The notes: generated by a model not told the origin, from the sequence alone. Shown: positions 1-9,483, counted from the first letter of the stretch. The stretch is DNA of 64,000 nt from Polaribacter sp. (GCF_024639685.1 NZ_JAHEHX010000022.1:1-64000); one strand, 5' to 3'. Numbers and translations: made by a program.

Positions 1-121
1 GTTTAGGGGAGCTACTTCTTTTAATCAGCCTTTAAACAATTGGGATGTTAGTAATGTGACTAATATGGCTGGAATGTTTGAATATAATAATTCATTTAAT
101 AGATCTTTAGAGTCTTGGGAT
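1..121 (+). repeat. Exact 121-nt repeat within the BspA gene, copy 1
   Basis: Bases 1-121 are identical to 1216-1336. The offset is 1215 bp, exactly 405 codons, so frame is kept. Identity may extend upstream of the window. Neighbouring units diverge far more, so this stretch looks recently duplicated or converted. Confidence 0.9.
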
Positions 122-2023
122 ACTTCTAAGGTTACAACAATGAAAGGGATGTTCCGTGATGCTATTTCATTCAACCAAGACATTAGTTCTTGGGATGTGA
201 GTAGTGTATTAGATATGAATAACATGTTTGCTGGAGCTTCATCTTTTAATCAGCCTTTAAACAATTGGGATGTTAGTAATGTGACTAATATGGCAATTAT
301 GTTCGACGGGGCTACTGCTTTTAATCAGGACTTAAACTCTTGGAATACTTCCAACGTTTTAGATATGGCCTACATGTTCAAATCTTCAAACTTTAACGGG
401 AATATTACTACTTGGGATCTTAGTGGGGTAACAAAATTAGAAGCAATGTTTCAAGCGAACCCTGTTTTTAACCAAGATATCTCAGAATGGGACGTTAGTA
501 ATGTGACTAACATGGATTATCTTTTTGATGCAGCCTCATCTTTTAATCAAAATATTTCAGAATGGTGTGCAAGTAGTATTTCTAGTGAACCAACGCAATT
601 TAACAATGAAGGAATACTAGAAACAAATAATTACCCAATATGGGGTAATTGTGGAGAAATTGCTTTAGCTACAAATGGAGTTACTATAGTGGCTTTAGAA
701 AATGCTGTGGTTGGAAACACTTATAAATTAACTAATGACGGCGATTCTTACCTTGTCGTAGATGAAGCATCACTTAGAGCTATGGTAGCTAATGATGAAG
801 ATGTTACTAAAGTTGTAACTACAAGAGTTACCAATATGAAGCAGTTTTTTAATGATAAAGTAGCATTTAACGCAGATATTAGTTCGTGGGATGTGAGTAA
901 TGTTACTGATATGAATGGAATGTTTAACAATACTTCTTTCAATCAAGATATTGGAGAGTGGAATATGGCTAATGTATCAGATATTAGTTTTATGCTTTCT
1001 AACTCGCCGTTTAATCAAGATATTAGTAATTGGAATACCAGCAATGTTACTAATATGCAAGATTTGTTTGGAAATAATACTGCATTTAACCAACCTATTG
1101 GGCCTTGGGACACTAGTAGCGTGACTAACATGAGGGCTGTTTTTATAAATGCAACTGCATTTAATCAAGACATTAGTTCTTGGGATGTTAGTAGTGTTAC
1201 CAATATGGTCTATATGTTTAGGGGAGCTACTTCTTTTAATCAGCCTTTAAACAATTGGGATGTTAGTAATGTGACTAATATGGCTGGAATGTTTGAATAT
1301 AATAATTCATTTAATAGATCTTTAGAGTCTTGGGATGTTAGTAATGTTATTGATATGTCTAGGATGTTCTGGAATGCTAGAGCTTTCAATCAACCACTAA
1401 ATGATTGGGATGTTAGTAAGGTTACTAACATGAATAGTATGTTTTACGATGCATATTCTTTCAATCAACCATTAAATAGTTGGAACACTATTAATGTGAC
1501 TATAATGAGTCAAATGTTTTCTAATGCAATTTTATTTAATCAACCATTAGATAATTGGGATGTTAGAAAGGTTACCGATATGACATATATGTTTGATAAT
1601 TCTGATCTTTCAACAGATAATTATGACAATGTGTTAAAAAACTGGTCACAGCAAGATGTTCAATCTGGAGTTTCTTTAAGTGCATTAGGTGTAAATTATT
1701 GTAATGGTGGAGATGCCAGACAAATTCTAATAGATACCTACGAATGGACAATAACAGACGCTGGTTCAGATTGTTCAACTGCTGGTGTAGATGACAAAAA
1801 CTTAACAAATATTTCTATTTATCCAAACCCAGTTGATAATCAATTGATAATAGATGGTTTATCAGATACTATAAGAGTTTCAATTTATAATTTATTAGGA
1901 AAATTAGTTTTTAGTAAACAAACATCTAGAGAAGTAAATGTTAATCAACTTCAAAGAGGTGTTTATATCTTGAAATTAAATGATGGAGATAAAGAGGTAA
2001 TTAAAAAATTTATAAAGAATTAG
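2..2023 (+). CDS. BspA-like DUF285 repeat surface protein with T9SS sorting domain (5' partial)
   Basis: The frame is open to the window edge, so the N-terminus and signal peptide lie outside. The visible part (about 673 residues) is mostly tandem units of about 24 residues with the pattern FNQ-L/I-x-x-WDVSxVTNMxxMF, which is typical of BspA-like leucine-rich repeats (DUF285). A non-repeat segment near nt 640-830 ([11 protein letters not shown] then DVTKVVTT) marks the start of a second repeat block. The last 80 residues or so ([29 protein letters not shown]) form a T9SS type A sorting domain, so the protein is predicted to be exported through the outer membrane and attached to the surface. 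Adhesion is the usual suggestion for BspA proteins; nothing here shows a ligand. A GTG at 56 lies inside a repeat and is not the start. Confidence 0.9.
   Translation, partial: FRGATSFNQPLNNWDVSNVTNMAGMFEYNNSFNRSLESWDTSKVTTMKGMFRDAISFNQDISSWDVSSVLDMNNMFAGASSFNQPLNNWDVSNVTNMAIMFDGATAFNQDLNSWNTSNVLDMAYMFKSSNFNGNITTWDLSGVTKLEAMFQANPVFNQDISEWDVSNVTNMDYLFDAASSFNQNISEWCASSISSEPTQFNNEGILETNNYPIWGNCGEIALATNGVTIVALENAVVGNTYKLTNDGDSYLVVDEASLRAMVANDEDVTKVVTTRVTNMKQFFNDKVAFNADISSWDVSNVTDMNGMFNNTSFNQDIGEWNMANVSDISFMLSNSPFNQDISNWNTSNVTNMQDLFGNNTAFNQPIGPWDTSSVTNMRAVFINATAFNQDISSWDVSSVTNMVYMFRGATSFNQPLNNWDVSNVTNMAGMFEYNNSFNRSLESWDVSNVIDMSRMFWNARAFNQPLNDWDVSKVTNMNSMFYDAYSFNQPLNSWNTINVTIMSQMFSNAILFNQPLDNWDVRKVTDMTYMFDNSDLSTDNYDNVLKNWSQQDVQSGVSLSALGVNYCNGGDARQILIDTYEWTITDAGSDCSTAGVDDKNLTNISIYPNPVDNQLIIDGLSDTIRVSIYNLLGKLVFSKQTSREVNVNQLQRGVYILKLNDGDKEVIKKFIKN
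1216..1336 (+). repeat. Exact 121-nt repeat within the BspA gene, copy 2
   Basis: Second copy of the 1-121 sequence, in frame in the second DUF285 block. A shorter part of it (about 50 nt around the WDVSNVTNM codons) is also present near 241-293. Confidence 0.9.
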
Positions 2024-2289
2024 GTATTATAAATTGGAGTGAAAAATCAGATACGTTTATTCAAGCTGAAAGGTATCAAGCTTACAGAGAATATGCTAGG
2101 CTTCGAACCCGAATAACAATTTTATATTATGAATTAGTTTTGCTTTTAGTTTTTACTATTGCAACAGGCTAGAGAATAGATTCAACTGGCAGTTTTTTTC
2201 AATTAAAAATATATTCGAAAATATGATGTCGTATATTTTTTAAGTAATAAACAGATTTATTAATTTATTTTTAAATTCAATAAATAACC

Positions 2290-3000
2290 ATGAAAAAATA
2301 TATTCTTCTCCTCCTTTTAGGGCTTCTATCCACCTCTTTTTGTTACGGTCAAATACTAACAATAAAATCTGGAGCATCAATTTCTATTGCTCCTAGTAGT
2401 TCTATTGTATTAGATGGATTAGAGATAGCGCCATCTAACACCTATGTTCTAGAAGGTATTAATACTATATCTAGATCAGCTACTGCAGTAAATTTTGAAA
2501 ATAACAGTTCCATTTCTCGTTCTTATAATTCCTCAAATTTGGTAACAAGTTTTACAGGTACTTTAATTTTTTCTTACTTAGAAGAAGAATTGAACGACAT
2601 TGACGAGAATGAACTAGTTATGCAATTAAGAGGAGAAGATAATAACTGGCAGTACTATACAGGGACTGTAGATGAAATTAACAATACGGTTAGTTATACA
2701 TTTAATGATGCTGTTTCGTTTAAGTCTATAACAGTAAGCACACAAGAGGCTTCTCTTAGCGTAGAAGATGCAAATACTGAAAATGACAACATTGTAGTGT
2801 ACCCAAACCCAACAGCAGATAGAGTGTTTATAAAAGCAGACAATTTGCTACAAGCAGAATTATTTGATATAAACGGAAGAAAGGTTGGGTTTACCAAACA
2901 AAACGAATTAAACATGAGCCACTTAAGTATAGGTTCATATATTTTAAGAATAAAAACAGAAAAAAAAGCAGTAAAATCTATTAAAATTATTAAGCTATGA
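2290..3000 (+). CDS. Small secreted protein with T9SS type A sorting domain
   Basis: 236 residues. The N-terminus is a clear signal peptide (Lys-Lys, then a leucine-rich core, then CYGQ). The middle (residues about 22-155) is beta-rich, starts with KSGASISIAPSSS and has no family I recognise. Residues about 165-236 (VVYPNPTADRVFI, LFDINGRKV, IGSYILRI, KSIKIIKL) are a T9SS type A sorting domain, so the product should be exported through the T9SS. The stop codon overlaps the start of the next gene in an ATGA, which points to co-transcription and translational coupling with the LamG protein that follows. The role is unknown. Proteins of this layout often accompany structural or adhesin proteins in Flavobacteriia. 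Confidence 0.75.
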   Translation: MKKYILLLLLGLLSTSFCYGQILTIKSGASISIAPSSSIVLDGLEIAPSNTYVLEGINTISRSATAVNFENNSSISRSYNSSNLVTSFTGTLIFSYLEEELNDIDENELVMQLRGEDNNWQYYTGTVDEINNTVSYTFNDAVSFKSITVSTQEASLSVEDANTENDNIVVYPNPTADRVFIKADNLLQAELFDINGRKVGFTKQNELNMSHLSIGSYILRIKTEKKAVKSIKIIKL

Positions 3001-4940
3001 AACGAATTTTATTAATATTACTTTTTTCTTCTTTTGTAATCTCATTTACAAAAGCACAAGAATTACCCTCTAACATTCCTACAGATGGGCTTGTGGCATA
3101 CTATCCATTTAATGGTAATGCCAATGATGCCAGTGGAAATGGAAACCATGGAACTGTAAATGGTGCTACTTTGACAACTGATAAGGATGGGAATGGAAAT
3201 AAGGCTTATTTATTTACTGTTAATAGTTCCTCTGGCTGGGGTGCTTCACAGAATAGTATTACAATAGGGACGCCAGCAATACCTAATAATAATAGTTTTA
3301 CGATGTCTGCATGGGTAAATTTAGCTGAAAAACCAAGCCCTTTTGACAATCGACCTCACACAATAATGGGTAGATGGGACGGAAATGGAACAGCAATTTT
3401 TAGACATCAAATAAATTATAACGGAAATATATCTACAAATTTATTAGAAGGTTCTTCTCCTAATATAACTCAAGGTGGTTCATTGTCCTATAATACTTGG
3501 GAACACGTTTTAATTTCTTTTGATGGACAAGTTTTAAAACAATACCAAAATGGGGTATTAGTAAATGAAGAAATATTAAATATTCAGTTAAATAATTCTA
3601 ATACTAATTTAACTATTGGTGAGTTACACATGGCAAACGGACATTGGTACTTATTTAGTGGTAAAATTGATGAAATGGGGTATTGGAGTAGAGCGCTTAC
3701 ACAACAAGAAATTCAAAGTGTTTTCAATTCAACAAACAACTCAAGTGATGTTGAAATTCTACTAAACGGCACCATAAGTGCAGAAAATAATCAAATAAAA
3801 AATGTGGCAGACCCAACAGATGACCAAGATGTAGTTACAAAAAGTTATTTAGAAACTGAGGTAAACTCAATAACCCAACAAAATATACAGGAAGTACTCA
3901 CCAATGGTAACAATGCAAATGGTACTCAATTAAAAGGATTGGCAGATCCTACGGATGCACAAGATGCGGTTACAATAGCTTATTTAGAATCGAAACTTGA
4001 TGCGTTGATTGATCGAATAGAGCAAATCGAGGGCAATCAACCTAATAGAATCATTAAGTTAAAAGAAGTAAAACTAATTGAAAAATCAAGAAATTTAATA
4101 AAAACTTCGGCATCTAGATATATCATTAGAACTGAAGATAATATTTATATCTCTGACTCTATAAATGGAACATACGAAAACCTAAATTTTAACTTAAATG
4201 TAAGCAGGGGGGATATACACGGGCATTTATTAGGAGAAACCTTGAATAATTCCATACTAATTTCAACAAAAGATAATGGTCTTTTTAAATTAGAGAATGA
4301 AGAGTGGAGATCAATAGGATTAAATGGATTTGGCACAAGTGGAAATGATTTTTTAAAATTAGAAAATAATAGAATTCTTATTGCTAAAGAAGGATATTTA
4401 AGAAAGATTTATTATTCAGATGATAATGGTGATAGTTGGTCTGCATCCTCAGGCACAAATAATGAAGATTGGAGAGATTTTTCTGTGACATCAAATGGGT
4501 CAATTTTTATAGGTTCACCCGGAAATAATGTTGGTGGAGTATTAAGAAGTAGAAATAATGGATTAAGTTTTGATAAGATTAGAAGTGAAAGGTGTAGAAC
4601 AACTTCTACTAGAGGCAACGATGTTTTCATAATTTCTTGGAATAACTCTGAAAATAAAAATATTTTAATGAAGTCAATTGACGATGGAGATTCATGGAGT
4701 GAAATTTTTACTTTTGATAACTTTACATCAACTGGATATGCTGAAATCGTATTTTATAATGACACAATAGTTTTATTAAATGATGAAAAAATTTATTGGA
4801 GTTCAATTAATAACATTGATTTTTCTGAAGCTATTCTTCCAAGTGATTTTGGATCTTTTAGAGAAGTTTCTTACATAGGTGATAAAGTGTTTGCTATATA
4901 TGATAAAGGTATATTTGAGGTTGGATATAGTAATGATTAA
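2997..4940 (+). CDS. Secreted LamG-domain protein with fibre-like repeats and a propeller-like C-terminus
   Basis: 647 residues with a signal peptide (residues 1-20, ending in TKAQ). Residues about 28-245 match a LamG / concanavalin A-like lectin fold: GLVAYYPFNGNANDASGNGN at the start, then MSAWVN, GKIDEMGYWSRAL and QQEIQSVF. Residues about 255-340 hold two copies of a motif like NQIKNVADPTDDQDVVTKSYL, similar to repeats in phage tail-fibre-like and other trimeric proteins, followed by a short coiled coil (LDALIDRIEQIEG). From about residue 350 on come repeated SxDNGxSWS elements, as in sialidase or Vps10-type beta-propellers. No T9SS sorting domain is seen at the C-terminus, unlike its neighbours. 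It starts inside the stop codon of the upstream T9SS gene. Carbohydrate or protein binding is likely; the target is unknown. Confidence 0.75.
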   Translation: MKRILLILLFSSFVISFTKAQELPSNIPTDGLVAYYPFNGNANDASGNGNHGTVNGATLTTDKDGNGNKAYLFTVNSSSGWGASQNSITIGTPAIPNNNSFTMSAWVNLAEKPSPFDNRPHTIMGRWDGNGTAIFRHQINYNGNISTNLLEGSSPNITQGGSLSYNTWEHVLISFDGQVLKQYQNGVLVNEEILNIQLNNSNTNLTIGELHMANGHWYLFSGKIDEMGYWSRALTQQEIQSVFNSTNNSSDVEILLNGTISAENNQIKNVADPTDDQDVVTKSYLETEVNSITQQNIQEVLTNGNNANGTQLKGLADPTDAQDAVTIAYLESKLDALIDRIEQIEGNQPNRIIKLKEVKLIEKSRNLIKTSASRYIIRTEDNIYISDSINGTYENLNFNLNVSRGDIHGHLLGETLNNSILISTKDNGLFKLENEEWRSIGLNGFGTSGNDFLKLENNRILIAKEGYLRKIYYSDDNGDSWSASSGTNNEDWRDFSVTSNGSIFIGSPGNNVGGVLRSRNNGLSFDKIRSERCRTTSTRGNDVFIISWNNSENKNILMKSIDDGDSWSEIFTFDNFTSTGYAEIVFYNDTIVLLNDEKIYWSSINNIDFSEAILPSDFGSFREVSYIGDKVFAIYDKGIFEVGYSND

Positions 4941-5240
4941 AATATAAATTAATTATAGCGCATATCATTATCGTGAAAAACTCATAATTTAATAAATAAA
5001 AAAATGCGAAATTATAACGTCGTGTATTTTATTCACTAAACAAACTCTTTTCTTAAAATTGTAATATTAAAAATAGGATATCGGACATTTAATAAAGTTT
5101 ACACCAAGAATAATGATTATGTAGATCATTTGAAACGTAGCAGCATTCTTACCTCTAACATGAACACCTCCCATTTTAAAACTGTAATAATTTGGTTTTA
5201 AAATATTATACGAACCTCGTTTATTTTTAAAAATTCACTA
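4941..5240. other. 300-base gap without a gene
   Basis: AT-rich spacer between two convergent genes. The minus strand has a short open stretch at about 5060-5200 (containing MGGVHVRGKNAATFQ) that I cannot assign to a family. No clear terminator hairpin was seen. Confidence 0.4.
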
Positions 5241-5894
5241 TTAATATTCACTAATTTTATTTATTACAAATAATTTAGATGCTTCGCCAGCTTTTAGTTT
5301 GTATTCTATTTGGCGAGTACCTCCCGTTGGGTTATTATTAGTATCTCCCTCTTTGTAAATAGGGAACCTTCTTGCTAAACTTGTTTCTATAATTGTAAAT
5401 TCATCGTGTCCCATATATCCGATCTTTGCTGTCTTATTTTCAGATATTTCAGGGAAGTAAATTTGACTTATAGACTTTCCATTATTTACTGAATACCCAA
5501 TTACATTCCCATAACTACCACTACCTATAGAAACTGTATAAATTAAGATTTCAGGAAACCCATCTGAATTTAAATCTTCAATTTCAGCATTGGTAACTTG
5601 TCCTTCTAATTCAAGAATAATTTTTTCATTATTTATTTCCAATCCTTTAGGTTTAATCGTTAATTGATTAATAGACTTATTTCTAAAAGTTTCTATATAA
5701 AATGTAATGTTTTGTAGGGATAAGGTTTTTTGAAATCTACTTTTTTGGTTCTTCGATCTAAGGTTTTCTGTGCTTAAAAAAGTATTATTTTCAATTTTTT
5801 CTAAATTCTTTTCTATATTTTTTTTCTTACATGCGCATAAAGTTATAGTTGATGCTACAACTATAGCTATTAAAATTTTCTTTAAGTATTTCAT
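5241..5894 (-). CDS. Putative lipoprotein of unknown function
   Basis: 217 residues. The N-terminus is a lipoprotein signal (hydrophobic core ending TLCAC, then KKK), so a lipidated envelope protein is likely. Residues about 85-150 contain IEDLNSDGFPEILIYT and IGSGSYGNVIGYSVNNGKS, a calcium-loop-like D-x-N-x-D-x-x-P-E motif. This motif occurs in FG-GAP-like repeats and in periplasmic lysozyme-inhibitor-like proteins, but I cannot choose between these. It is transcribed in the same direction as the secreted protein upstream on the minus strand, separated by about 147 nt. No function is assigned. Confidence 0.65.
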   Translation of the reverse strand: MKYLKKILIAIVVASTITLCACKKKNIEKNLEKIENNTFLSTENLRSKNQKSRFQKTLSLQNITFYIETFRNKSINQLTIKPKGLEINNEKIILELEGQVTNAEIEDLNSDGFPEILIYTVSIGSGSYGNVIGYSVNNGKSISQIYFPEISENKTAKIGYMGHDEFTIIETSLARRFPIYKEGDTNNNPTGGTRQIEYKLKAGEASKLFVINKISEY

Positions 5895-6041
5895 TTTTAA
5901 TTATTGCTGACGGTAAATTATATCATTAGTAGTAGACTTTGTAAAACTTCCCTGTTAATATATTACGCAGTTTAAGTGTAATTCGAATACTAAAATTTAA
6001 AGATTATCAAGCTATTACTCATAATAAAATGTAATACATAT

Positions 6042-6800
6042 TTATTTTCTTATAATTTGTCCTAATTCTTTTAGTATTTCTTTTTCATTTTTATGAATTA
6101 TTAATTCAGCTGAGGAGCTATCCTCTGCACCTAAGATATTTATGAAACAGTAATATTGATAGTTACCATTGGTAAATTTATATCTTTGATTTCCCCCACT
6201 ACCTTCTGGGCTCCAAACTCCATTCTTTATTGTTATATCAGGTTTCTCGCTAATTTTAGAATTAATAGACCAAGAAGAATATCTATATTTCCCGTTATGC
6301 ATTCTATCTATTCTTATTTTAGTTTTTTTCGTTTTAATGTAATGAATAGGTTCATTAAAATCTTTTAAACTTTCGTGAATTAAATTTTTGTCTTGTTCAA
6401 TTATTTTAAACCTTCTATCTCTCTCTAAATTTGATTCATAGTTTATCGATAGTAATCGTCCGTCATAATCAAGCCATAAGATACCATTATTAAACATTAT
6501 TTTTCTCCATCCAACAGTTGACCAGTCCGTATTAATATTTGACGAAATTATTTTTGTTTTCAAACTATCATCAAAAACCTCATTATATCTTTTTTCAAAT
6601 TCCTCTTTATTACGAATGTTTGATACTGGATATTCTCTTCTCAATGGATATCTAATTTGAAGCCCTAACTCCTTAATATTATTTTTTTTAATCTTTTCAA
6701 TAAATAATTTTACTACTTCATAATTTTCTTTTTTTAATTCTTGAGAAAATCCTGAATTGAAAAGTAGAATTATTATGACTAATACTAGTTTTTTTTTCAT
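6042..6800 (-). CDS. Secreted protein of unknown function
   Basis: 252 residues. A signal peptide (MKKKLVLVIIILLFNSGFSQ) precedes a mainly alpha/beta region with conserved-looking aromatic clusters (TVGWRKIMFNNGILWLDYDG at residues about 100-120). I do not recognise the family. The pattern resembles secreted NTF2-like proteins of Bacteroidota, but this is a weak impression. It may form a pair with the lipoprotein gene downstream (5241-5894). Confidence 0.6.
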   Translation of the reverse strand: MKKKLVLVIIILLFNSGFSQELKKENYEVVKLFIEKIKKNNIKELGLQIRYPLRREYPVSNIRNKEEFEKRYNEVFDDSLKTKIISSNINTDWSTVGWRKIMFNNGILWLDYDGRLLSINYESNLERDRRFKIIEQDKNLIHESLKDFNEPIHYIKTKKTKIRIDRMHNGKYRYSSWSINSKISEKPDITIKNGVWSPEGSGGNQRYKFTNGNYQYYCFINILGAEDSSSAELIIHKNEKEILKELGQIIRK

Positions 6801-6979
6801 TTTAATGATTTATGATGAGGTGTAATTTTGTGAAAAAATATTTAATTGATCTAAAAATAATTTTTGAGATACTTTCTCAATAAATTTAAACACAAATATA
6901 TACTATATCTTTAATAATATGAGTTTAAACTAATTGAAAAGGCGCTATTCAATTAAATTCTTTTGAATGGATTTAATAG

Positions 6980-7134
6980 TGTTTAAATAAGCAAAGCGAA
7001 CCCTTTTGGAAATGGTAGTAAAATGCATAATTAAAAAGGATCAAATTATTAATCCTTCTGCTACTTCGTTCAAAACATTCTGTTCTTTAGTTGCTTAACA
7101 ATTTATTAAAAACTGTATTTGTAATCTTTTTTTA
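6980..7134 (-). repeat. Dispersed repeat, copy A (inverted)
   Basis: Read on the minus strand, this matches 12525-12644 and 22771-22935. Shared landmarks are the codons NTVFN-K/T-LLSN-stop, then GAACAGAATGTTTTGAAC and AATTATGC. The match to the 22.8-kb copy continues about 40 nt further than the match to the 12.5-kb copy. On its upstream side it abuts a GyrI-like fragment, so it appears to have cut that gene. Confidence 0.75.
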
Positions 7135-7199
7135 GGCATAAAACTACTCCAGAGTTCATTAGTTTTATTGTTTGCCAAAGACATTTTTATTGATTTACT
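7128..7199 (-). pseudogene. Fragment of a GyrI-like / effector-binding protein
   Basis: The minus-strand frame reads SIKMSLANNKTNELWSSFMP, which resembles the conserved NNKTxELWxxFMPRxxEI segment of GyrI-like (AraC effector-binding) small proteins. It has a stop just upstream and runs into the dispersed repeat, so only about 24 codons survive. Confidence 0.45.
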
Positions 7200-7293
7200 T
7201 TAGAAATTTTGTTTTTTGTTCTATTATCCGCAGTTGCTATTTTCTTTAAACTAGTGTACATGAAGTTTATTAAAAAAAATGACTTTTTTTCCT

Positions 7294-7301
7294 TAAATTT
7301 G
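7294..7301 (+). promoter_or_regulatory. Probable -7 promoter element
   Basis: TAAATTTG matches the Bacteroidota TAnnTTTG element. It lies about 50 nt before the ATG at 7354. No clear TTG is found at -33, so support is partial. Confidence 0.45.
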
Positions 7302-7353
7302 CTACGACAAAATCCATTTTAATTACAACTATTTATATTTTAAATATTAGAGC

Positions 7354-8892
7354 ATGAAACAAAAAATAACAATTCAGTTTATTTTATTTTACTTTTTAAG
7401 CTTATCTTTAATAGCTCAAACTACTATTACTTGGAATGGAAATATAAACAATGATTGGGCAACAGCAGACAATTGGTCAACTGGTTCTGTACCTTCTACT
7501 ATTGATAATGTGGATATACCTTCTGGTTTAACCAATTACCCAACAGCCTCTGGTGCAGTAACTGTAAATACAGTTGCCATGGCTTCAGGAACTAGTTTAC
7601 TAGCACAAAATATCTTTGAAGGAACTATTACCTATAACAGAAATCTAGCTACTAACAATTGGTATTTAATTTCTTCACCTGTTGTTGGAGAAGATGGTTT
7701 TAATCTCTTAAATACTGCTGGAGATATAACTGAAAATGCAAGTGGACAAGAAGCAATTGGGACGTACTTCGAGGGTACTTGGACATACGACCATGCTAAT
7801 CCTTTCGTCTCTGGTATTGGTTATGCTGTTAAAAAAGATGCTTCTGGTAATTTACCTTTTACCGGTACTTTAAAAACTGAAGATGTTTTTGCGGAAAGTC
7901 AAGCTGGAGCAGGGACTTTTGTCTTATTGGGTAATCCGTATCCGTCTTACATAGCTGCAAACACAAATGCAGATAGTAATAATAATATCTTAACAAGAAA
8001 CACTGATGAGTTAGCTGAAGCAACAATTTGGTTATGGAATGCATCTACTGAATCTTACGATACAAAAAATAATGCTTCAAATTCTTTTCACATAGCTCCT
8101 GTTCAAGGGTTTTTTGTTAAGAAAAAAAATAATAACAGTCCTTATTATATAACAGAATCTATGCAATCTCATGGAACTGGTGCAACTTTCCAAAAAAATG
8201 TTAGACCTGAAATTAAACTTTCACTAACAAGCGAAGCAATTAGTAAAAAGTCTGAGATTTATTATATTTCAGGGACTACAAAAAGCTTTGATAATGGTTA
8301 TGACAGCTCTATATTTGGAGGTGTTTCTCATGAATTTATAGTGTATACAGAAGTAGCTGAAAATGGAACTGGAAGAAAATTAGGTATTCAATCTTTACCA
8401 CCTTCAGATTATGAAAACATGGTAATTCCTGTTGGGGTTATTGCTGAAGCTAACAAAGAAATTATATTTTCAACTGAAACCTCAAATTTACCAACAGGTA
8501 TTAATGTTTATTTAGAAGATAGAATTGAAAATACCTTTACAAAATTAAATGATGCTAACTCAGAATACAAAATAAAAACAACTGAGAAATTAGATGGTGT
8601 AGGGCGTTTTTATTTACACACAAAATCTAGTAGTGCTCTAAGTATTGATAGTGTAGATTTAAATTCAATTCGTATTTATAAAACGAATGCTAACAATTTA
8701 AGAATTTCAGGATTAGCTCAAGGTAGTTCAAGTTTTAAGTTATTTAATTTATTAGGAAGAGAAGTTTTAAGTACATCTTTTTCTACCAATGGGAATAAAG
8801 ACATAACCCTACCCAATTTAGCGAGCGGAGTTTATATTGTTCAGTTAGAAGCTGAATCTGGGAAATTGAATAAAAAAATCACTTTAAATTAA
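7354..8892 (+). CDS. T9SS-exported surface protein (cassette family, divergent copy)
   Basis: 512 residues with a signal peptide ending in SLIAQ. Residues about 22-70 (TWNGNINNDWATADNWSTG, NVDIPSG) match the N-terminal element of many flavobacterial secreted proteins. The middle holds LISSPV, GTFVLLGNPYPSYI and FHIAPVQGFFVKK. Residues about 430-512 ([31 protein letters not shown]) are a T9SS type A sorting domain. It is clearly paralogous to the C-terminal two thirds of the proteins at 14842 and 17478 (same NPYP, QGFFVK and SGVYIVQLE landmarks) but much diverged. Like the 14842 gene it is followed by a small peptide gene, here frameshifted. Surface display is predicted; the function is unknown. 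Confidence 0.8.
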   Translation: MKQKITIQFILFYFLSLSLIAQTTITWNGNINNDWATADNWSTGSVPSTIDNVDIPSGLTNYPTASGAVTVNTVAMASGTSLLAQNIFEGTITYNRNLATNNWYLISSPVVGEDGFNLLNTAGDITENASGQEAIGTYFEGTWTYDHANPFVSGIGYAVKKDASGNLPFTGTLKTEDVFAESQAGAGTFVLLGNPYPSYIAANTNADSNNNILTRNTDELAEATIWLWNASTESYDTKNNASNSFHIAPVQGFFVKKKNNNSPYYITESMQSHGTGATFQKNVRPEIKLSLTSEAISKKSEIYYISGTTKSFDNGYDSSIFGGVSHEFIVYTEVAENGTGRKLGIQSLPPSDYENMVIPVGVIAEANKEIIFSTETSNLPTGINVYLEDRIENTFTKLNDANSEYKIKTTEKLDGVGRFYLHTKSSSALSIDSVDLNSIRIYKTNANNLRISGLAQGSSSFKLFNLLGREVLSTSFSTNGNKDITLPNLASGVYIVQLEAESGKLNKKITLN

Positions 8893-8915
8893 TTTACACC
8901 ATAAAGAAAATTAAT

Positions 8916-9084
8916 ATGGAAAACAGCAACAATAAACAAGAAGATATCACTCGTAAAGAAGCGATAAAAAATAGGAAATTACGGTAAATATGCAGCGCTA
9001 ACTGCATTGGGTACTTTTATGATACTAAACCCACAGAAAGCTCAGGCTAATAGCGCTCCAACAGAACCGGGTTCAGGATGGTAA
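8916..9084 (+). pseudogene. Frameshifted copy of the small secreted-peptide gene
   Basis: The ATG at 8916 opens a frame that stops after 23 codons. A 2-nt deletion relative to the intact paralogue at 17111 (missing GA in the ATAAAAAAGATAGG stretch) explains this. Restoring it gives ITRKEAIK, then GNYGKYAALTALGTFMILNP, then a tail ending EPGSGW, parallel to the 59-residue protein. It sits 24 nt after the T9SS gene, the same order as the 14842/17111 pair. Confidence 0.8.
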
Positions 9085-9143
9085 CCGCGAAACACGTTAT
9101 CATTAAAAAATACCATTCCTATTTACAGGCTTTAAATATATAT

Positions 9144-9185
9144 ACATCATAAAAAAAATATATAACTAATAAATAAGCGTTTTAA
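9144..9185 (+). repeat. Junction sequence shared with the end of the third cassette
   Basis: The run from ACATCATAAAAAAAATAT through ACTAATAAATAAGCGTTTTA matches 20789-20834 (ACATCATGAAAAAAAATAT through ACTAATAAATAGTCGTTTTA) with a few changes. The same sequence context therefore follows two cassette copies. Confidence 0.6.
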
Positions 9186-9300
9186 AAGTCATTTTTCTAA
9201 CTTGTCTAAATTTTCCTTCTCTAATGATTACAGAAATCCAACTTGTAGGTCCATGTCTATCATCTCTAATTTTTTGACTTCGTAAAGGAAAGTTAGGGTC
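9166..9300 (-). pseudogene. Fragment of a pseudouridine synthase (RsuA/RluE family)
   Basis: The minus-strand frame reads HGPTSWISV then REGKFRQVRKMT, the highly conserved motif near the C-terminus of small-subunit-type rRNA pseudouridine synthases of Bacteroidota (PTSWI, then EGKxRQVRKMT). It then runs into FKTLIY and a stop, lacking the normal end. About 45 codons survive and there is no start. Family identity rests on this one motif, which is distinctive. Confidence 0.65.
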
Positions 9301-9302
9301 TT

Positions 9303-9431
9303 CTATTATTAGAGAGGATTGCAGAGATGATGGGACACAAAGACAAACTAAGATTTACGACTTATCATTACATTGGTAGTTTGGATAAGAAGATTTTATT
9401 TGAAACGAATTCTTGTTTAGAAGAGTTTTAA
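9303..9431 (+). pseudogene. C-terminal fragment of a tyrosine recombinase (integrase)
   Basis: The frame ends ERIAEMMGHKD, then TYHYIGSLDKK, then FETNSCLEEF and a stop. This matches the C-terminus of Bacteroidota site-specific integrases: the GH box (MMGH) followed by the catalytic-Tyr region. There is no start codon or upstream catalytic core here. The core of a similar integrase is at 12653-13057 and another C-terminal piece is at 14565. Confidence 0.7.
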
Positions 9432-9483
9432 CCCTGAAATGTTTGCAAGAATGCTTGCAAAAATTAATTAAAACAAGGGTTTT
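9370..9483 (+). repeat. 114-bp direct repeat, copy 1 (integrase tail)
   Basis: About 94% identical (7 mismatches counted by eye, no gaps) to 14590-14703, offset 5220 bp. It covers the last 20 integrase codons and about 50 nt downstream. Confidence 0.85.

Larger units (their letters stand above)
6801..7353. other. Gap holding gene debris
   Basis: 553 bases without an intact gene between divergent genes. On the minus strand it contains a short GyrI-like protein fragment (7128-7199) running into a copy of a dispersed repeat (6980-7134). The right end carries the probable promoter of the next gene (7294-7301). Confidence 0.6.

Noticed and set aside
1..2023. Regularly spaced repeats that could look like a repeat array or CRISPR
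   Set aside because: They are in-frame DUF285 protein repeats of about 72 nt with conserved coding meaning and no unique spacers.
2024..2289. Short frame after the BspA gene reading ERYQAYREYARLRTRI
   Set aside because: No start codon, under 45 codons and no recognisable motif.
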